Shown here: piece by piece, positions 1-8,693 of the stretch | Position numbering within the stretch: the stretch's first letter is position 1 | Layout of the letters: each line of letters starts with the position of its first letter | From: Mesorhizobium sp. Pch-S | GTDB lineage: Bacteria; Pseudomonadota; Alphaproteobacteria; Rhizobiales; Rhizobiaceae | Length of the DNA: 64,000 nucleotides | Direction: 5' to 3' | NCBI RefSeq assembly: GCF_004136315.1 | Contig: NZ_CP029562.1 | Coordinates: forward strand, 992,001-1,056,000 | Translations under genes and position numbers: made by a program | The notes under the pieces: model-generated | Seen by the model: only the letters and a program-made list of their open reading frames with translations | What the model was told of the DNA's origin: nothing | Databases searched by the model: none

Positions 1-283
1 GATCGAGCGTGCGGATCAGCGCGGCGATATCATCCGCATAGTCATTGGCCTCGTAGCCGGTTTCCGGCTTGTCGCTGAGGCCATGCCCGCGCTGGTCGAC
101 CGCGATGGTCGTGAAGCGATCCGAAAGCCTGGCCATCAACGGTGCAAAGACAGCCGAATTGGAAGTGATGCCGTGGAAGAAGAGCAGCGACGGGCCGCAG
201 CCTCCCTCGCGCACATGCAGGGCGATGCCCCCCGTCTCGATGCGTCGCGAAATCAGCTGGTCGGAGCGTATGCCTGCCGCCAT
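1..283 (-). CDS. alpha/beta hydrolase, N-terminal part (runs off the window)
   Basis: The minus strand reads from an ATG at 283 without a stop to the window edge, about 94 residues. It contains the N-terminal hallmarks of the alpha/beta hydrolase fold: the oxyanion HG in a LLFFHGITSNS-like segment, and a DQRGHGLSDKP segment typical of esterases, haloperoxidases and C-C bond hydrolases. The catalytic Ser, Asp and His lie beyond the edge, so the substrate cannot be judged. It is divergent from the GntR regulator at 471, with a long inverted repeat between them, so joint control is likely. Confidence 0.75.
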   Translation of the reverse strand, partial: MAAGIRSDQLISRRIETGGIALHVREGGCGPSLLFFHGITSNSAVFAPLMARLSDRFTTIAVDQRGHGLSDKPETGYEANDYADDIAALIRTLD

Positions 284-348
284 GTTCTGGATCCTTTTTG
301 TTGCGGCCCGTCTCACTCAAGAGGATCATATTAGAAAAGGCTCGTCAA

Positions 349-393
349 CCAGATTGTCAGACATTCTTGCAATCTTGATAATTGACAATCTGG
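349..393. promoter_or_regulatory. 11-bp inverted repeat in divergent promoter region
   Basis: CCAGATTGTCA at 349-359 is repeated as its exact reverse complement at 383-393, with 23 bases between. It lies between the hydrolase start (283) and the GntR start (471). It is probably the operator of that GntR protein, perhaps as two half-sites bound by separate dimers. The function is inferred from position only. Confidence 0.5.
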
Positions 394-470
394 CTATTCC
401 TGCTGTCCAATGCGCGCAGCGTCGCATATGATGCGTCCGATCGTGACCCCGAGCCCAAGAGACGTCATCA

Positions 471-1142
471 ATGCCGGCAGATCTGAATTTGCGGATTTCC
501 CCACGGACGGTGCAACAGGAGACTGTCGACAAGTTGCGGCTCGCCATCCTGTCCGGACTGTTCCAGCCGGGAAGCCGCCTGATCGAAAGCCAGCTGTGCG
601 CCCAGCTCGGTATCAGCCGTCCTTCATTGAGGGAGGCGTTGCGCAGTCTCGAGGCCGAACGGCTGATCGAGATCGTGCCCAACCGCGGACCGGCAGTGCC
701 CGCGCTTTCATGGGAAGAGGCAACCGCCATCTACGAAGTCCGGGAGCTTCTGGAAGTCGAGGCGGCGGGACGATGCGCATCACGAATTGCCACCGAACAA
801 TTGCAGGAACTCGAGAGGTCGCTTCTAGCCTTCGAGGAGGCCGCGGCCAGCCATGACAGCCTGGCGCAGGTCACGACCGCCGCGGACTTCTATTCGATCA
901 TACTCGCCAATTGCGGCAACCCGATCCTGGAGGAAGTCCATCGTGGCCTTGTGGCCAGGATCAGCTTCTTTCGAGGACGGTCGATGTCCCTGGAAGGCAG
1001 GGCGCAGAGCAGCCTGGCGGAGATGCGGGAGATCTACGAATCCATCGCCGCAGGCGACGAGAAAGCCGCCCGCAAGGCTTCGAAGAAGCATCTTCTGAAG
1101 GCGAAGGCGGCGGCGAAGATATCGATGGACAGCGTGAGCTGA
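471..1142 (+). CDS. GntR family transcriptional regulator (FadR subfamily, FCD domain)
   Basis: This 223-residue protein has an N-terminal winged helix (about residues 10-75, with PGSRLIESQLCAQLGISRPS and SLREALRSLE) followed by an all-helical FCD ligand-binding domain (about 80-215, starting at YEVRELLEVEAAG). Length and layout fit the FadR/GntR class, which usually senses small organic acids. It faces the hydrolase gene and precedes the GMC oxidoreductase in the same direction, so it probably controls both. The effector is unknown. Confidence 0.9.
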   Translation: MPADLNLRISPRTVQQETVDKLRLAILSGLFQPGSRLIESQLCAQLGISRPSLREALRSLEAERLIEIVPNRGPAVPALSWEEATAIYEVRELLEVEAAGRCASRIATEQLQELERSLLAFEEAAASHDSLAQVTTAADFYSIILANCGNPILEEVHRGLVARISFFRGRSMSLEGRAQSSLAEMREIYESIAAGDEKAARKASKKHLLKAKAAAKISMDSVS

Positions 1143-1288
1143 ATTTCCCCGGAAGGTCCCTTCCGAGGTCTCGGAATCCCTGACCACCTTTCGGTATCCG
1201 CAGAACGCAGATCAACGTGCCGGGGCTTGACCGCACCGGTGCGGTCAATGCCGGTTGTCGAAGCCGGCCCACGCAAGACGGGGTGCTG

Positions 1289-2842
1289 ATGACCAGGGCG
1301 ACTGCAAGCGAACGGAATGCCGATGTCGTTGTCGTCGGAGGCGGTTCCGCCGGCACATTGCTTGCTTCGCGGCTGAGCGAGGATGCGACCCGCCGCGTCC
1401 TGCTGATCGAGGCCGGCGAAGAGGAGAATGACCCCGACATCCGCAATCCGGCAGCATGGCCGGCACTGCAGGGCCGCAGCTACGATTGGGACTATCGCAC
1501 CAAACCGCAGGCCGGAACCGCGGGACGAGTGCACCGCTGGGCGCGGGGCCGGCTGATCGGTGGTTCCAGCTGCCTGCACGCCATGGGCTACATGCGCGGC
1601 CATCCCGCCGACTTCCAGGCATGGGTCGACGCCACCGGGGATCGCCGGTGGGGCTGGGACGAATTGCTGCCGGCGTTCCAGGCCCTCGAGGATCATCCGC
1701 TCGGCGGCAACGGCCTCTATGGCAAGGGCGGGCCGATGCCCGTTCATCTGCCGTCGGACGAAGTCAGTCCGGTCGCGCGTGCCTTTATCGAAGCCGGCGC
1801 TTCGCTGGGCCTGCCGCGCCTTGAAGGTCACAACAGCGAACAGATGATCGGTGTCACGCCCAACTCGTTGAACATTCGCGACGGGCGCCGGGTCACGGTG
1901 GCTGACGCCTGGCTGACCGCGGCTGTCCGCAGCCGCGCCAACCTGACGATCCTGACGGGATCGCAGGTGCGGCGGCTCACCATGGCCGGCAATCGGGTAC
2001 GCGGCCTCGAGATCGTGCAGAGACAGGGCAACCTCGAGACGATCCTGGCGGACCGGGTTGTGTTGTGCGCCGGCGCGCTGGAAAGCCCGGCCCTGCTGAT
2101 GCGCTCCGGCATCGGTCCGCTCGACACACTCTCCGCGGCCAAAGTCGAGTGCCTGATCGATGTGCCGGAGATCGGCCGCAACCTCCAGGACCACCTGCTG
2201 GGCGCCGGAAACCTCTACGCGGCCCGCAAGCCCGTTGCGCCGTCACGCCTCCAGCATTCGGAATCGATGGCCTACATGCGGGCCGGCGACTTCACCGCTG
2301 GCGGACAGCCTGAAATCGTCGTCGGCTGCGGTGTCGCGCCGATCGTATCGGAATGCTTCCAGGCCCCTGCCGCCGGTACGGCCTATTCGCTGCTGTTCGG
2401 CATCACCCACCCGACCAGCCGCGGCAGCCTGCGCATCAGCGGGCCGGAACTGGGCGACCGGCTGATCATAGACCCCGCCTATCTGCAGACCGAGCGGGAT
2501 CGCACCCTGTTCCGCCGGGCGCTCGCAGCGGCAAGAGAGATCGGCCACCATGACGAACTCGCCGGGTGGCGCGAGCGCGAACTTCTGCCCGGCCCCCTGA
2601 ACAGTGCCGCCGACATCGACGATTTCATCGCGCAGGCGGTCATCACCCACCATCATCCCTGCGGTACCTGCCGGATGGGCAAGGACACCGATGCCGTCGT
2701 CGATGCGGACCTGCGGCTCAAGGCGCTCGACAATCTCTTCGTCGTCGACGCTTCGGTCATGCCCAGCCTCACGGCCGGGCCGATCCACGCCGCCGTGCTG
2801 GCGATCGCCGAGACTTTCGCGCGCAGGATCAACGCGGCTTGA
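1289..2842 (+). CDS. GMC family FAD-dependent oxidoreductase (choline dehydrogenase-like)
   Basis: Starting at the ATG at 1289 gives 517 residues. An upstream in-frame ATG at 1217 adds 24 unlikely residues. The N-terminus has the FAD-binding GGGSAG motif, then an ARGRLIGGSS segment that is a GMC signature, and a second signature around GALESPALLMRSGIG. The C-terminal block HHHPCGTCRMG and the final SVMPSLTAGPIHAAV segment hold the usual active-site His pair. The protein oxidises a primary or secondary alcohol with FAD. The substrate is not evident, and choline is only a family label. It is probably co-controlled with the hydrolase by the adjacent GntR regulator. Confidence 0.9.
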   Translation: MTRATASERNADVVVVGGGSAGTLLASRLSEDATRRVLLIEAGEEENDPDIRNPAAWPALQGRSYDWDYRTKPQAGTAGRVHRWARGRLIGGSSCLHAMGYMRGHPADFQAWVDATGDRRWGWDELLPAFQALEDHPLGGNGLYGKGGPMPVHLPSDEVSPVARAFIEAGASLGLPRLEGHNSEQMIGVTPNSLNIRDGRRVTVADAWLTAAVRSRANLTILTGSQVRRLTMAGNRVRGLEIVQRQGNLETILADRVVLCAGALESPALLMRSGIGPLDTLSAAKVECLIDVPEIGRNLQDHLLGAGNLYAARKPVAPSRLQHSESMAYMRAGDFTAGGQPEIVVGCGVAPIVSECFQAPAAGTAYSLLFGITHPTSRGSLRISGPELGDRLIIDPAYLQTERDRTLFRRALAAAREIGHHDELAGWRERELLPGPLNSAADIDDFIAQAVITHHHPCGTCRMGKDTDAVVDADLRLKALDNLFVVDASVMPSLTAGPIHAAVLAIAETFARRINAA

Positions 2843-2843
2843 A

Positions 2844-3173
2844 CTATGGACGTTTCCTGCGCGAGGCCAGGTTCTCCCGCATCGTTTCCAGCCAGCCGGC
2901 GATCCGGCCGAACGCCTGGCCTCCCGCGCCAAGCAGTTCCGCCAGCTCTCCCTCCGCCTTCTCGCGCCAGGCAGATTCCTGATCCGGCAGCGGCGGCAGG
3001 ATGTGCGCGAAATAGGTCTTGTCCAACAGACGGTGCAGCAGCCGCTCGCCCGGAAACGGCTCATTATTGTTGAGCGCCCGCGCGGCCTTGAGGAGCGTGC
3101 GGATGTCGTATTGGACCTGCCGGATTCCCGGGACGGAAAAGCCAACAAGAGATGCCTCAGGTTGACATTCTAC
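2844..3173 (-). pseudogene. Open frame without a start codon, possible gene remnant
   Basis: The minus strand is open for about 109 codons between an upstream stop at 3174-3176 and the TAG at 2844-2846, yet it has no ATG or GTG. Only a TTG at 3026 could start it, giving 60 residues. The predicted peptide is amphipathic and helical (segments RLLHRLLDKTYFAHILPPLP and AFGRIAGWLETMREN) and looks like real coding sequence. I do not recognise the family. Its 5' end runs into the TetR operator, which suggests truncation. It could also be a small gene with a TTG start. Confidence 0.3.
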
Positions 3174-3189
3174 CTACTAGTTGGTAGGT
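3172..3189. promoter_or_regulatory. TetR operator copy 1
   Basis: ACCTACTAGTTGGTAGGT is an inverted repeat with 6-bp arms ACCTAC/GTAGGT, lying 6 bases before the TetR start codon. A near-identical site in the opposite orientation lies at 3816-3833 in front of the next gene. Autoregulation by the TetR protein is the natural reading. Confidence 0.7.
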
Positions 3190-3195
3190 GAAACT

Positions 3196-3774
3196 ATGGA
3201 TCATCCACAAACCAAGGCCGATGAAATTCTGCGCTGCGCGCGCGCCCTCATCATCCAGGGCGGCTACAACAGTTTCAGCTATGCCGACATCTCCAGCGTG
3301 GTCGGCATCCGCAATGCAAGCATCCACCACCATTTCCCCAGCAAATCGGACCTGGTCCGCGAGCTGGTTGCGCAGTACCGCGAGGAGGCTGCGGCTGGCC
3401 TTGCCGAACTGGAACGAAATGTCTCCGATCCGCTCGAACAGCTTCGCGCCTATGTCGGCTACTGGGAGAGCTGTATCGCTGAGGCGACCCATCCCTTCTG
3501 CGTCTGCGCCTTGCTCGCCGGGGAGATTCCGGTTCTGCCCGAAGCCGTCGTCTTCGAAGTGCGCGCGCATTTTCGAGGTCTCTCGGACTGGCTCACCGCC
3601 GTCCTGGAGCGCGGCGCCGCACAGGGCCACCTGACCCTGACGGGCACGGCCCAGACCGATGCCGAACTGTTCATGGCGACCGTGCATGGCGCGATGCTTT
3701 CGGCACGCGCCTATGGGGATGCTACGGCTTTCGGCGCCATAACCCGCCCCCTGCTAAGCCGCATCGCAGCTTGA
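3196..3774 (+). CDS. TetR/AcrR family transcriptional regulator
   Basis: 192 residues from the ATG at 3196. The N-terminal helix-turn-helix is clear (about residues 10-55: ILRCARALIIQGGYNSFSYA then SVVGIRNASIHHHFPSKSDL). The C-terminal ligand domain resembles regulators of short-chain oxidoreductase or efflux genes. It sits between two matching operators and reads towards the membrane protein at 3857. An in-frame start at 3181 would lie inside the operator and is less likely. Confidence 0.9.
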   Translation: MDHPQTKADEILRCARALIIQGGYNSFSYADISSVVGIRNASIHHHFPSKSDLVRELVAQYREEAAAGLAELERNVSDPLEQLRAYVGYWESCIAEATHPFCVCALLAGEIPVLPEAVVFEVRAHFRGLSDWLTAVLERGAAQGHLTLTGTAQTDAELFMATVHGAMLSARAYGDATAFGAITRPLLSRIAA

Positions 3775-3804
3775 GACTCCAGACACGACCAAGGAGATCA
3801 ACGC

Positions 3805-3828
3805 ATGTCCAGAATACCTACCAACTAG
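3805..3828 (+). other. 7-codon open frame with strong ribosome binding site
   Basis: AAGGAG at 3791-3796 is followed 8 bases later by ATG and seven codons (MSRIPTN), ending at a TAG that lies inside operator copy 2. The initiation region is better than that of many full genes here. It may be a leader peptide or the stump of a gene deleted between TetR and the present target gene. Confidence 0.3.
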
Positions 3829-3833
3829 TAGAT
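3816..3833. promoter_or_regulatory. TetR operator copy 2
   Basis: ACCTACCAACTAGTAGAT matches the reverse complement of operator copy 1 at 17 of 18 positions. It lies 23 bases upstream of the membrane-protein start at 3857, so the TetR protein probably represses that gene as well as itself. Confidence 0.7.
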
Positions 3834-3856
3834 AGTTCAATCAGAGGTAACCTCTC

Positions 3857-4351
3857 ATGTTCGGAATTTCCCCGCTTGGCTGGGTCCACACACTCGGCAG
3901 CCTGCCGGCCATCCCGGTAGCGCTCTACATGTTTGCCCGTCATGGTCGTATCGTTCCCCGGTCCGTGCCGGGATCGATCTACTTCGTTTCCATGCTTGTC
4001 GGCGCCGCGACGGCCTTCCTCGTCGCGCACCAGCCGATCAGCTACGTCATCGGCGGCCTGACCCTGCTGTTCCTGCTTGCCGGCTACGGGATCGAACGCA
4101 TCGTGGGTCCAACGCGCCTGGCCCGGTATGTCGAAACCATATGCCTCAGCGTGAGCGCGTTTCTTCTGATGCTGCCGACCATAACCGAGGTCCTGCGTCG
4201 CGTTCCGGACGGCCATCCCTTCGTGACCGACCTGAAGTCGCCGCTGCTGCTCGGCGCCCAGGGCGGGCTGCTGGTCATCCTCGTATTTGGTCTGGCAGCC
4301 CAGATCATCCACCTGGCCAGGCAAGGCAGAACGACCGTGAACCACAATTAG
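3857..4351 (+). CDS. Four-helix integral membrane protein, DUF2306-like
   Basis: The 164-residue product has four hydrophobic stretches, at about residues 7-25, 38-56, 62-80 and 130-155. The GWVHTLGSLPAIPVALYMFA and PGSIYFVSMLVGAATAF segments recall small DUF2306-type membrane proteins of unknown function. It follows TetR operator copy 2. The ribosome binding region is palindromic: AGAGG at 3843-3847 can pair with CCTCT at 3851-3855, just before the ATG. Its role is unknown; TetR linkage hints at stress or small-molecule response. Confidence 0.7.
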   Translation: MFGISPLGWVHTLGSLPAIPVALYMFARHGRIVPRSVPGSIYFVSMLVGAATAFLVAHQPISYVIGGLTLLFLLAGYGIERIVGPTRLARYVETICLSVSAFLLMLPTITEVLRRVPDGHPFVTDLKSPLLLGAQGGLLVILVFGLAAQIIHLARQGRTTVNHN

Positions 4352-4455
4352 GCCAGCCATCCCCAGGAGCCGGCCTGCCGTCGGCAGCCTTTCTGCCAGC
4401 ACGCCCTGCAGCATCATGGCCGCAGGGCATGCTGGCGGGCAGATGACAGAGCTTC

Positions 4456-5535
4456 CTATTCGTCCGCCCAGCCTCTGCCCTTCTCGCGCTTGCGGCTGCG
4501 ATAGTCCTTGTTGAGACGGACCCATTTGCGCCGCTCCTCCCCCTGCGCCACAGGATCGTCCCGGCGGTCGAGATATGCCTGCTCGCGCTGCAGCTTGCCG
4601 TAGCTCAGCCAGCGGTCCTCGGGCAGGCTGCCGTCCCGCAGGGCCGCTTCGATGGCACAGCCCGGCTCGCCGCCATGGCTGCAATCGCGGAACCGGCATC
4701 GGCTCGCCAGTTCTTCGACATCCGCAAAAGTTGCGGACAAGCCGGCACCCGTATCCCACAACCCGAGCTCGCGCATGCCGGGCGTATCGAGCACCAGCCC
4801 TCCCCCGGGCAGCAGCACGAGCTCGCGATGGGTGGTGGTATGCCTTCCGCGCGCATCATCCTCGCGAATGGCCTGCGTCGCCATGAGAGCCTGCCCGGCA
4901 AGCGCGTTGAGCAGGGTCGACTTGCCGACGCCGGAACTGCCGAGCAACACCGCCGTTCGCCCCGGCAGGATCAGCCGGCGTACGGCATCGAGCCCCTGCC
5001 CCGTCAGCGATGACATGGCGATCACCTCGGCCCCCAGAGCCACGGACCCGGCGGCGGCGATGGGACCGGAAGGATCGTCGCAGGCGTCCGCCTTGGTCAG
5101 GACGATCACCGGCGTGGCACCGCTCTCCCGGGTCACTGCCAGGTAGCGCTCGAGCCGCCGCGGATTGAAGTCGGCGTTCAACGAAGCGACGAGCAGCGCC
5201 ACATCGACATTGGCGGCAATGACCTGAGCGGTCTCGCCGGTACCGGCCGCCTTGCGCCGGAAGCAGGTGGCGCGCGGCAGCAGATGGTGGATCGTCGCGG
5301 CACCTTCGTCAGGACGCGCGGCGGCCGCCACCCAGTCACCGGCGACGGGATGTTCCATGTCGCCCGCCGTGTAGGCAAAGCGGCCGGCAAGGCCGGCGTT
5401 CAATTCGCCGAAGGGTGTGATCAGCCGGTAGAGGCCGCGCTGCTGAACGATGACGCGGCCAGGGACGAGACCCGACGCGGCATACGGCAGGAATGCATTT
5501 TGGAGCGTTTCGCTCCAGCCATAAGTTTCTAGCAC
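4456..5535 (-). CDS. rsgA: Small ribosomal subunit biogenesis GTPase RsgA
   Basis: The 359-residue product shows the circularly permuted GTPase order that defines RsgA/YjeQ: G4 LTKAD at 146-150, G1 GSSGVGKS at 199-206 and G3 DTPG at 250-253, after an N-terminal OB-fold. The C-terminal zinc knuckle uses C280, C285, H287 and C293. RsgA helps late maturation of the 30S subunit. The start is a GTG at 5535 with no clear Shine-Dalgarno, so the exact start is uncertain. It is convergent with the membrane protein gene at 3857. Confidence 0.92.
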   Translation of the reverse strand: MLETYGWSETLQNAFLPYAASGLVPGRVIVQQRGLYRLITPFGELNAGLAGRFAYTAGDMEHPVAGDWVAAAARPDEGAATIHHLLPRATCFRRKAAGTGETAQVIAANVDVALLVASLNADFNPRRLERYLAVTRESGATPVIVLTKADACDDPSGPIAAAGSVALGAEVIAMSSLTGQGLDAVRRLILPGRTAVLLGSSGVGKSTLLNALAGQALMATQAIREDDARGRHTTTHRELVLLPGGGLVLDTPGMRELGLWDTGAGLSATFADVEELASRCRFRDCSHGGEPGCAIEAALRDGSLPEDRWLSYGKLQREQAYLDRRDDPVAQGEERRKWVRLNKDYRSRKREKGRGWADE

Positions 5536-5600
5536 TTGGAAAATCTTTCGGTCGGAATGCCATATCAGGCGCCGGCCGAGAGCTGATCAAACCCCTGTGG

Positions 5601-5654
5601 TCAGGGCAGCCGAACGGCGGCGCAGCGGAGCGCGTTGGCGACAAGCACAATCAT
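5601..5654 (-). CDS. Possible 17-residue small protein
   Basis: On the minus strand AAAGGAG is followed after a short spacer by ATG at 5654 and 17 codons (MIVLVANALRCAAVRLP). The initiation signal is strong and the peptide is hydrophobic then basic. The rest of 5536-5847 holds no other gene I can support. Without comparison I cannot tell a real small protein from chance. Confidence 0.2.
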   Translation of the reverse strand: MIVLVANALRCAAVRLP

Positions 5655-5847
5655 GTAGCAACTCCTTTTCTGCTCGCGTTGCGGTTCAGTCCGGAAGTGA
5701 ACCTATACCAGAGGGCGTCGTCCTCGCAATATCGCGCGGTATCCATTTTGCGCCCTGACGATGGCGCGAGACTCACGTGCCGTCGGCAGACCCATCCTGA
5801 CCCTGCTCGCCGTTTGCAGCTGATCGAAAACGCTCGCTGGTGTCGGT

Positions 5848-6060
5848 TCAGTTTGAGCTCGAGCGATCGTTCGCCGAGAGCCACGAGACTAACGCTCCCG
5901 CCACGAGCCCGAGCCCCGCCCCAATCACGATCGCGAAAGGCCCCATCGCGGGCGCGAAGAGAATGCCAACACCAGCTCCCAGGATCATCCCGCCAGCAGA
6001 AGCCATCCGCGGTCCTTCCGAAACCAAACCCTGTTTACCAGACGATGCACATCCAGACAT
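5848..6060 (-). CDS. Small glycine-zipper membrane protein
   Basis: This 70-residue open frame starts at an ATG and has a long Gly/Ala-rich hydrophobic core (about residues 22-62) with repeated GxxxG spacing, as in glycine-zipper proteins of the inner or outer membrane. A Cys at residue 4 is too close to the start for a normal lipobox. It lies just after the MFS exporter on the same strand, 33 bases from its stop. No function can be assigned. Confidence 0.45.
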   Translation of the reverse strand: MSGCASSGKQGLVSEGPRMASAGGMILGAGVGILFAPAMGPFAIVIGAGLGLVAGALVSWLSANDRSSSN

Positions 6061-6093
6061 CGCAAATCGCCACGGAGGTTGTTGCTGCAGGCG

Positions 6094-7620
6094 TCATTGA
6101 GATTGCCCGGTCTCCGAAGCTTTCGGCTTGCGAGATATTCCCGCGTCGAACGTCAGGAAGCTCAACGCAGCCATGATCCAGACTCCAATCCCGCCATAGA
6201 GCGCCACCCATCCGAAGCCGGTTGCCAGAGCTTCATGTACGATCGGGTCCGTCAGACCTGGGATCGAAGCGCTGTCGCCGCCGGAAATTCTCTCGGCGAG
6301 CGGCCGGATCTGGCTGGCATCCAGTTCGGGCAACGCTCGCCTGAGATAAGCTGCGACGCCGCTCGCCAGGATGAAGCCCATGATCGCGATATTAACCGCG
6401 AGCGAGACCATGCGCGCACTCATGTCTATGCCCGACGCCATCCCTGCCCGGTCGCTGGAGACCGAGCCCGTCGTGGTGTTGGTAACAGGCGTGTTGGCGA
6501 TGCCGAGGCCGATACCGGCGGCCAGGCATCCGGGCAGCATCGTCAGCCAGTTCGGATGCGCCGACACGATGCCGAACCTCATCAGGAAAAAACCGACGCC
6601 AATCGTGAACAGGCCGGCCGGGATAACCAGGCCAGGCTGGTAGCGAAGCGACAGGCGCTCCGCGAAAGGCGGCATGACCAATGTCGGCACCGTGTAGGCA
6701 AGCAGGGCGAGGCCGGCCGTGACGCTGTCATAGCCGAGACCGGCCTGCATCCAGATCGGCAGATAGATCATGAACGGCCAGAAGCTGATGTTCATCGCCG
6801 CCGAACCGATGATCGCACCGGAGAAAGGGCGAATACCGAACACCGAGAAGTCGAACATTGGACGTGCGCTGACCTTCTCGACAATGACGAATGCGATGAG
6901 GCTCGCCACCGACACGCTGAGGATCACAAGGCCAGTGGTGCCGGTGAAACCGAGATCCGGCCCCTGCGTGATGTAGAAGGCGATGCAGAAGACCCCCGTC
7001 GACAGCGTGAGGATGCCTGCGATGTCGAGCCTGCCCGCCAGCGGATCTTTCGACTCATCGACGCCAGTCAGCGTCAGCAGGAAGGCGATCAGCGCCAACA
7101 GCACATGGATCAGGAACACCCACTCCCAGCTCGATACGGCGACGATGCCGCCGCCGATGATCGGTCCGAAGCCCAGTCCGATGCCGAAGATGACGCCCCA
7201 CCAGCCCCAGGCGATGGCGCGCTCCCGACCCTGCTGAAACGCGTGCGAGAGCACCGCTATCTGACAGATCAGCAGCGCCCCGCCGCTCATGCCCTGGAGA
7301 AACCGCGCCACGATGAGGGTCCGGACATCTGCGGCAACACCGCAGATCAACGATGCGATGCCGAAGACAGCGATGGATATGAGAAAGACGCGCTTGCGCC
7401 CATAACGATCCGCCAGCGCGCCGACCGCCATCAGCACCGTCGTGACCGCGAGCGTGTAGGCGTTCATCACCCACTGCAACTGCTTGAAATCCGCGTGCAG
7501 CACCTTTTCCAGCGTCGGCAGGATCGTCGGGACGCTGGAGATCTCCAGTCCGAACATCAGGCAGGCGAGACAGACGGCGGACAGGACGACGACGCCTCGG
7601 CGGGTCAGGGCATTTGGCAT
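6094..7620 (-). CDS. MFS transporter, DHA2 (EmrB/QacA-like) drug exporter
   Basis: The 508-residue protein has about 14 membrane segments, the length and layout of the DHA2 family of drug:proton antiporters. Motif A appears as GALADRYGRKRVF after the second helix, and motif C-like glycines lie in GIGLGFGPIIGGGIV at the end of helix 5. It starts at an ATG preceded by AAAGG and is divergent from a LysR regulator at 7776, the usual control arrangement. No membrane-fusion partner (EmrA-like) is next to it, so it may work alone. Confidence 0.9.
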   Translation of the reverse strand: MPNALTRRGVVVLSAVCLACLMFGLEISSVPTILPTLEKVLHADFKQLQWVMNAYTLAVTTVLMAVGALADRYGRKRVFLISIAVFGIASLICGVAADVRTLIVARFLQGMSGGALLICQIAVLSHAFQQGRERAIAWGWWGVIFGIGLGFGPIIGGGIVAVSSWEWVFLIHVLLALIAFLLTLTGVDESKDPLAGRLDIAGILTLSTGVFCIAFYITQGPDLGFTGTTGLVILSVSVASLIAFVIVEKVSARPMFDFSVFGIRPFSGAIIGSAAMNISFWPFMIYLPIWMQAGLGYDSVTAGLALLAYTVPTLVMPPFAERLSLRYQPGLVIPAGLFTIGVGFFLMRFGIVSAHPNWLTMLPGCLAAGIGLGIANTPVTNTTTGSVSSDRAGMASGIDMSARMVSLAVNIAIMGFILASGVAAYLRRALPELDASQIRPLAERISGGDSASIPGLTDPIVHEALATGFGWVALYGGIGVWIMAALSFLTFDAGISRKPKASETGQSQ

Positions 7621-7775
7621 GGTCAGCCTTTCGATAGATTGGGGCGGCGGCCAACGGCCCAGGATTGCAGGAAGGAGCGCAGGCCCGACGCATGTTGCGC
7701 GTTGGGCGAAAAACTAGGGTCCGCTGGATGATTTTAGAATTGGATGAACCTACATTTCAGTGACAACAAATCCGG

Positions 7776-8693
7776 ATGGATCGCATGGCCTCACTGGACG
7801 TCGACGCCGTAAAGGCATTCCTGGCCATCGCCGATTTGCAGAACTTCACGCGTGCCGCCGCGACGCTTGGCACCACGCAGGGCGCGATCAGCGTGAAACT
7901 GAAGCGACTGGAAGATCAGGTTGGTCAAAAGCTGGTCGAACGAACACCGCGGCAGGTGCGTCTCTCGGCCCAGGGCGCGGTCTTCATCGAGGCTGCCCGG
8001 GAGTTTCTTGCTGCCCATGACCGGGCGATGGCCGCGCTTGCGTCAGCCCGGCGCCGTTTCGCGCTCGGCATCGCAAGCCATGTCGGAGGACCGGAGCTCC
8101 CGACCTTGCTGGCGCGCCTGAACGCACACGATCCCGCCCTCACCATCGAAGTGAGGCTCGACGACTCCCGCGACCTGCTCGACGCGTTCGATCGCGGTGA
8201 AATCGACGCCGCGATCATCCGACGCGAAGATGACCGGCGCGATGGCGAAGTGCTCGCGCCGGAACATTTCGGCTGGTTCGCCACCCCGGATTTCGAGCGT
8301 CGCGCAGGCGAGCCGTTGCGGCTGGCGGCCTCCTCACCGACCTGCGCCATCCGTAATCTCACGACCCGCGCGCTGGACGATGCCGGCATCGCGTGGACGG
8401 AAGTGTTCCTCGGTTGCGGGATGTTTGCCGTTGCGGAAGCCGTCGCCGCCGGCCTGGCAACCTCGGTGTTCTCGTGCCGGCTCGCACCACGCGGCACGGA
8501 GGAAGCCGGTGGGCGGCTCGGACTGCCCGCACTTCCCTCATCGGAGATCATCCTGCTCTCGACGCTTTCAGATGCCAGATCGCGGGCGACGCTCAGAACC
8601 CTTGCCGCGGCGTTTCGCGAACATCGTCCTTCCGCCTCGATATCCGAGCCGGTTCGAGCACGTGGCCCCGAGGCATGGAGCGGCGTTTCTTGA
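7776..8693 (+). CDS. LysR family transcriptional regulator
   Basis: The 305-residue protein starts with the LysR winged helix (AVKAFLAIADLQNFTRAAAT, then TTQGAISVKLKRLEDQVGQK) and continues with a type 2 periplasmic-binding-like effector domain from about residue 95. It is divergent from the MFS exporter, 155 bases away, and most likely activates it. A second ATG at 7785 is possible. Residues after about 285 are low-complexity and may be non-conserved. Confidence 0.9.
   Translation: MDRMASLDVDAVKAFLAIADLQNFTRAAATLGTTQGAISVKLKRLEDQVGQKLVERTPRQVRLSAQGAVFIEAAREFLAAHDRAMAALASARRRFALGIASHVGGPELPTLLARLNAHDPALTIEVRLDDSRDLLDAFDRGEIDAAIIRREDDRRDGEVLAPEHFGWFATPDFERRAGEPLRLAASSPTCAIRNLTTRALDDAGIAWTEVFLGCGMFAVAEAVAAGLATSVFSCRLAPRGTEEAGGRLGLPALPSSEIILLSTLSDARSRATLRTLAAAFREHRPSASISEPVRARGPEAWSGVS

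Noticed and set aside
6079-7731. 550-codon plus-strand open frame opposite the MFS gene
   Set aside because: It is an antisense shadow of the MFS gene, rich in Arg, His and Asp as expected for a high-GC complement, with no recognisable domain.
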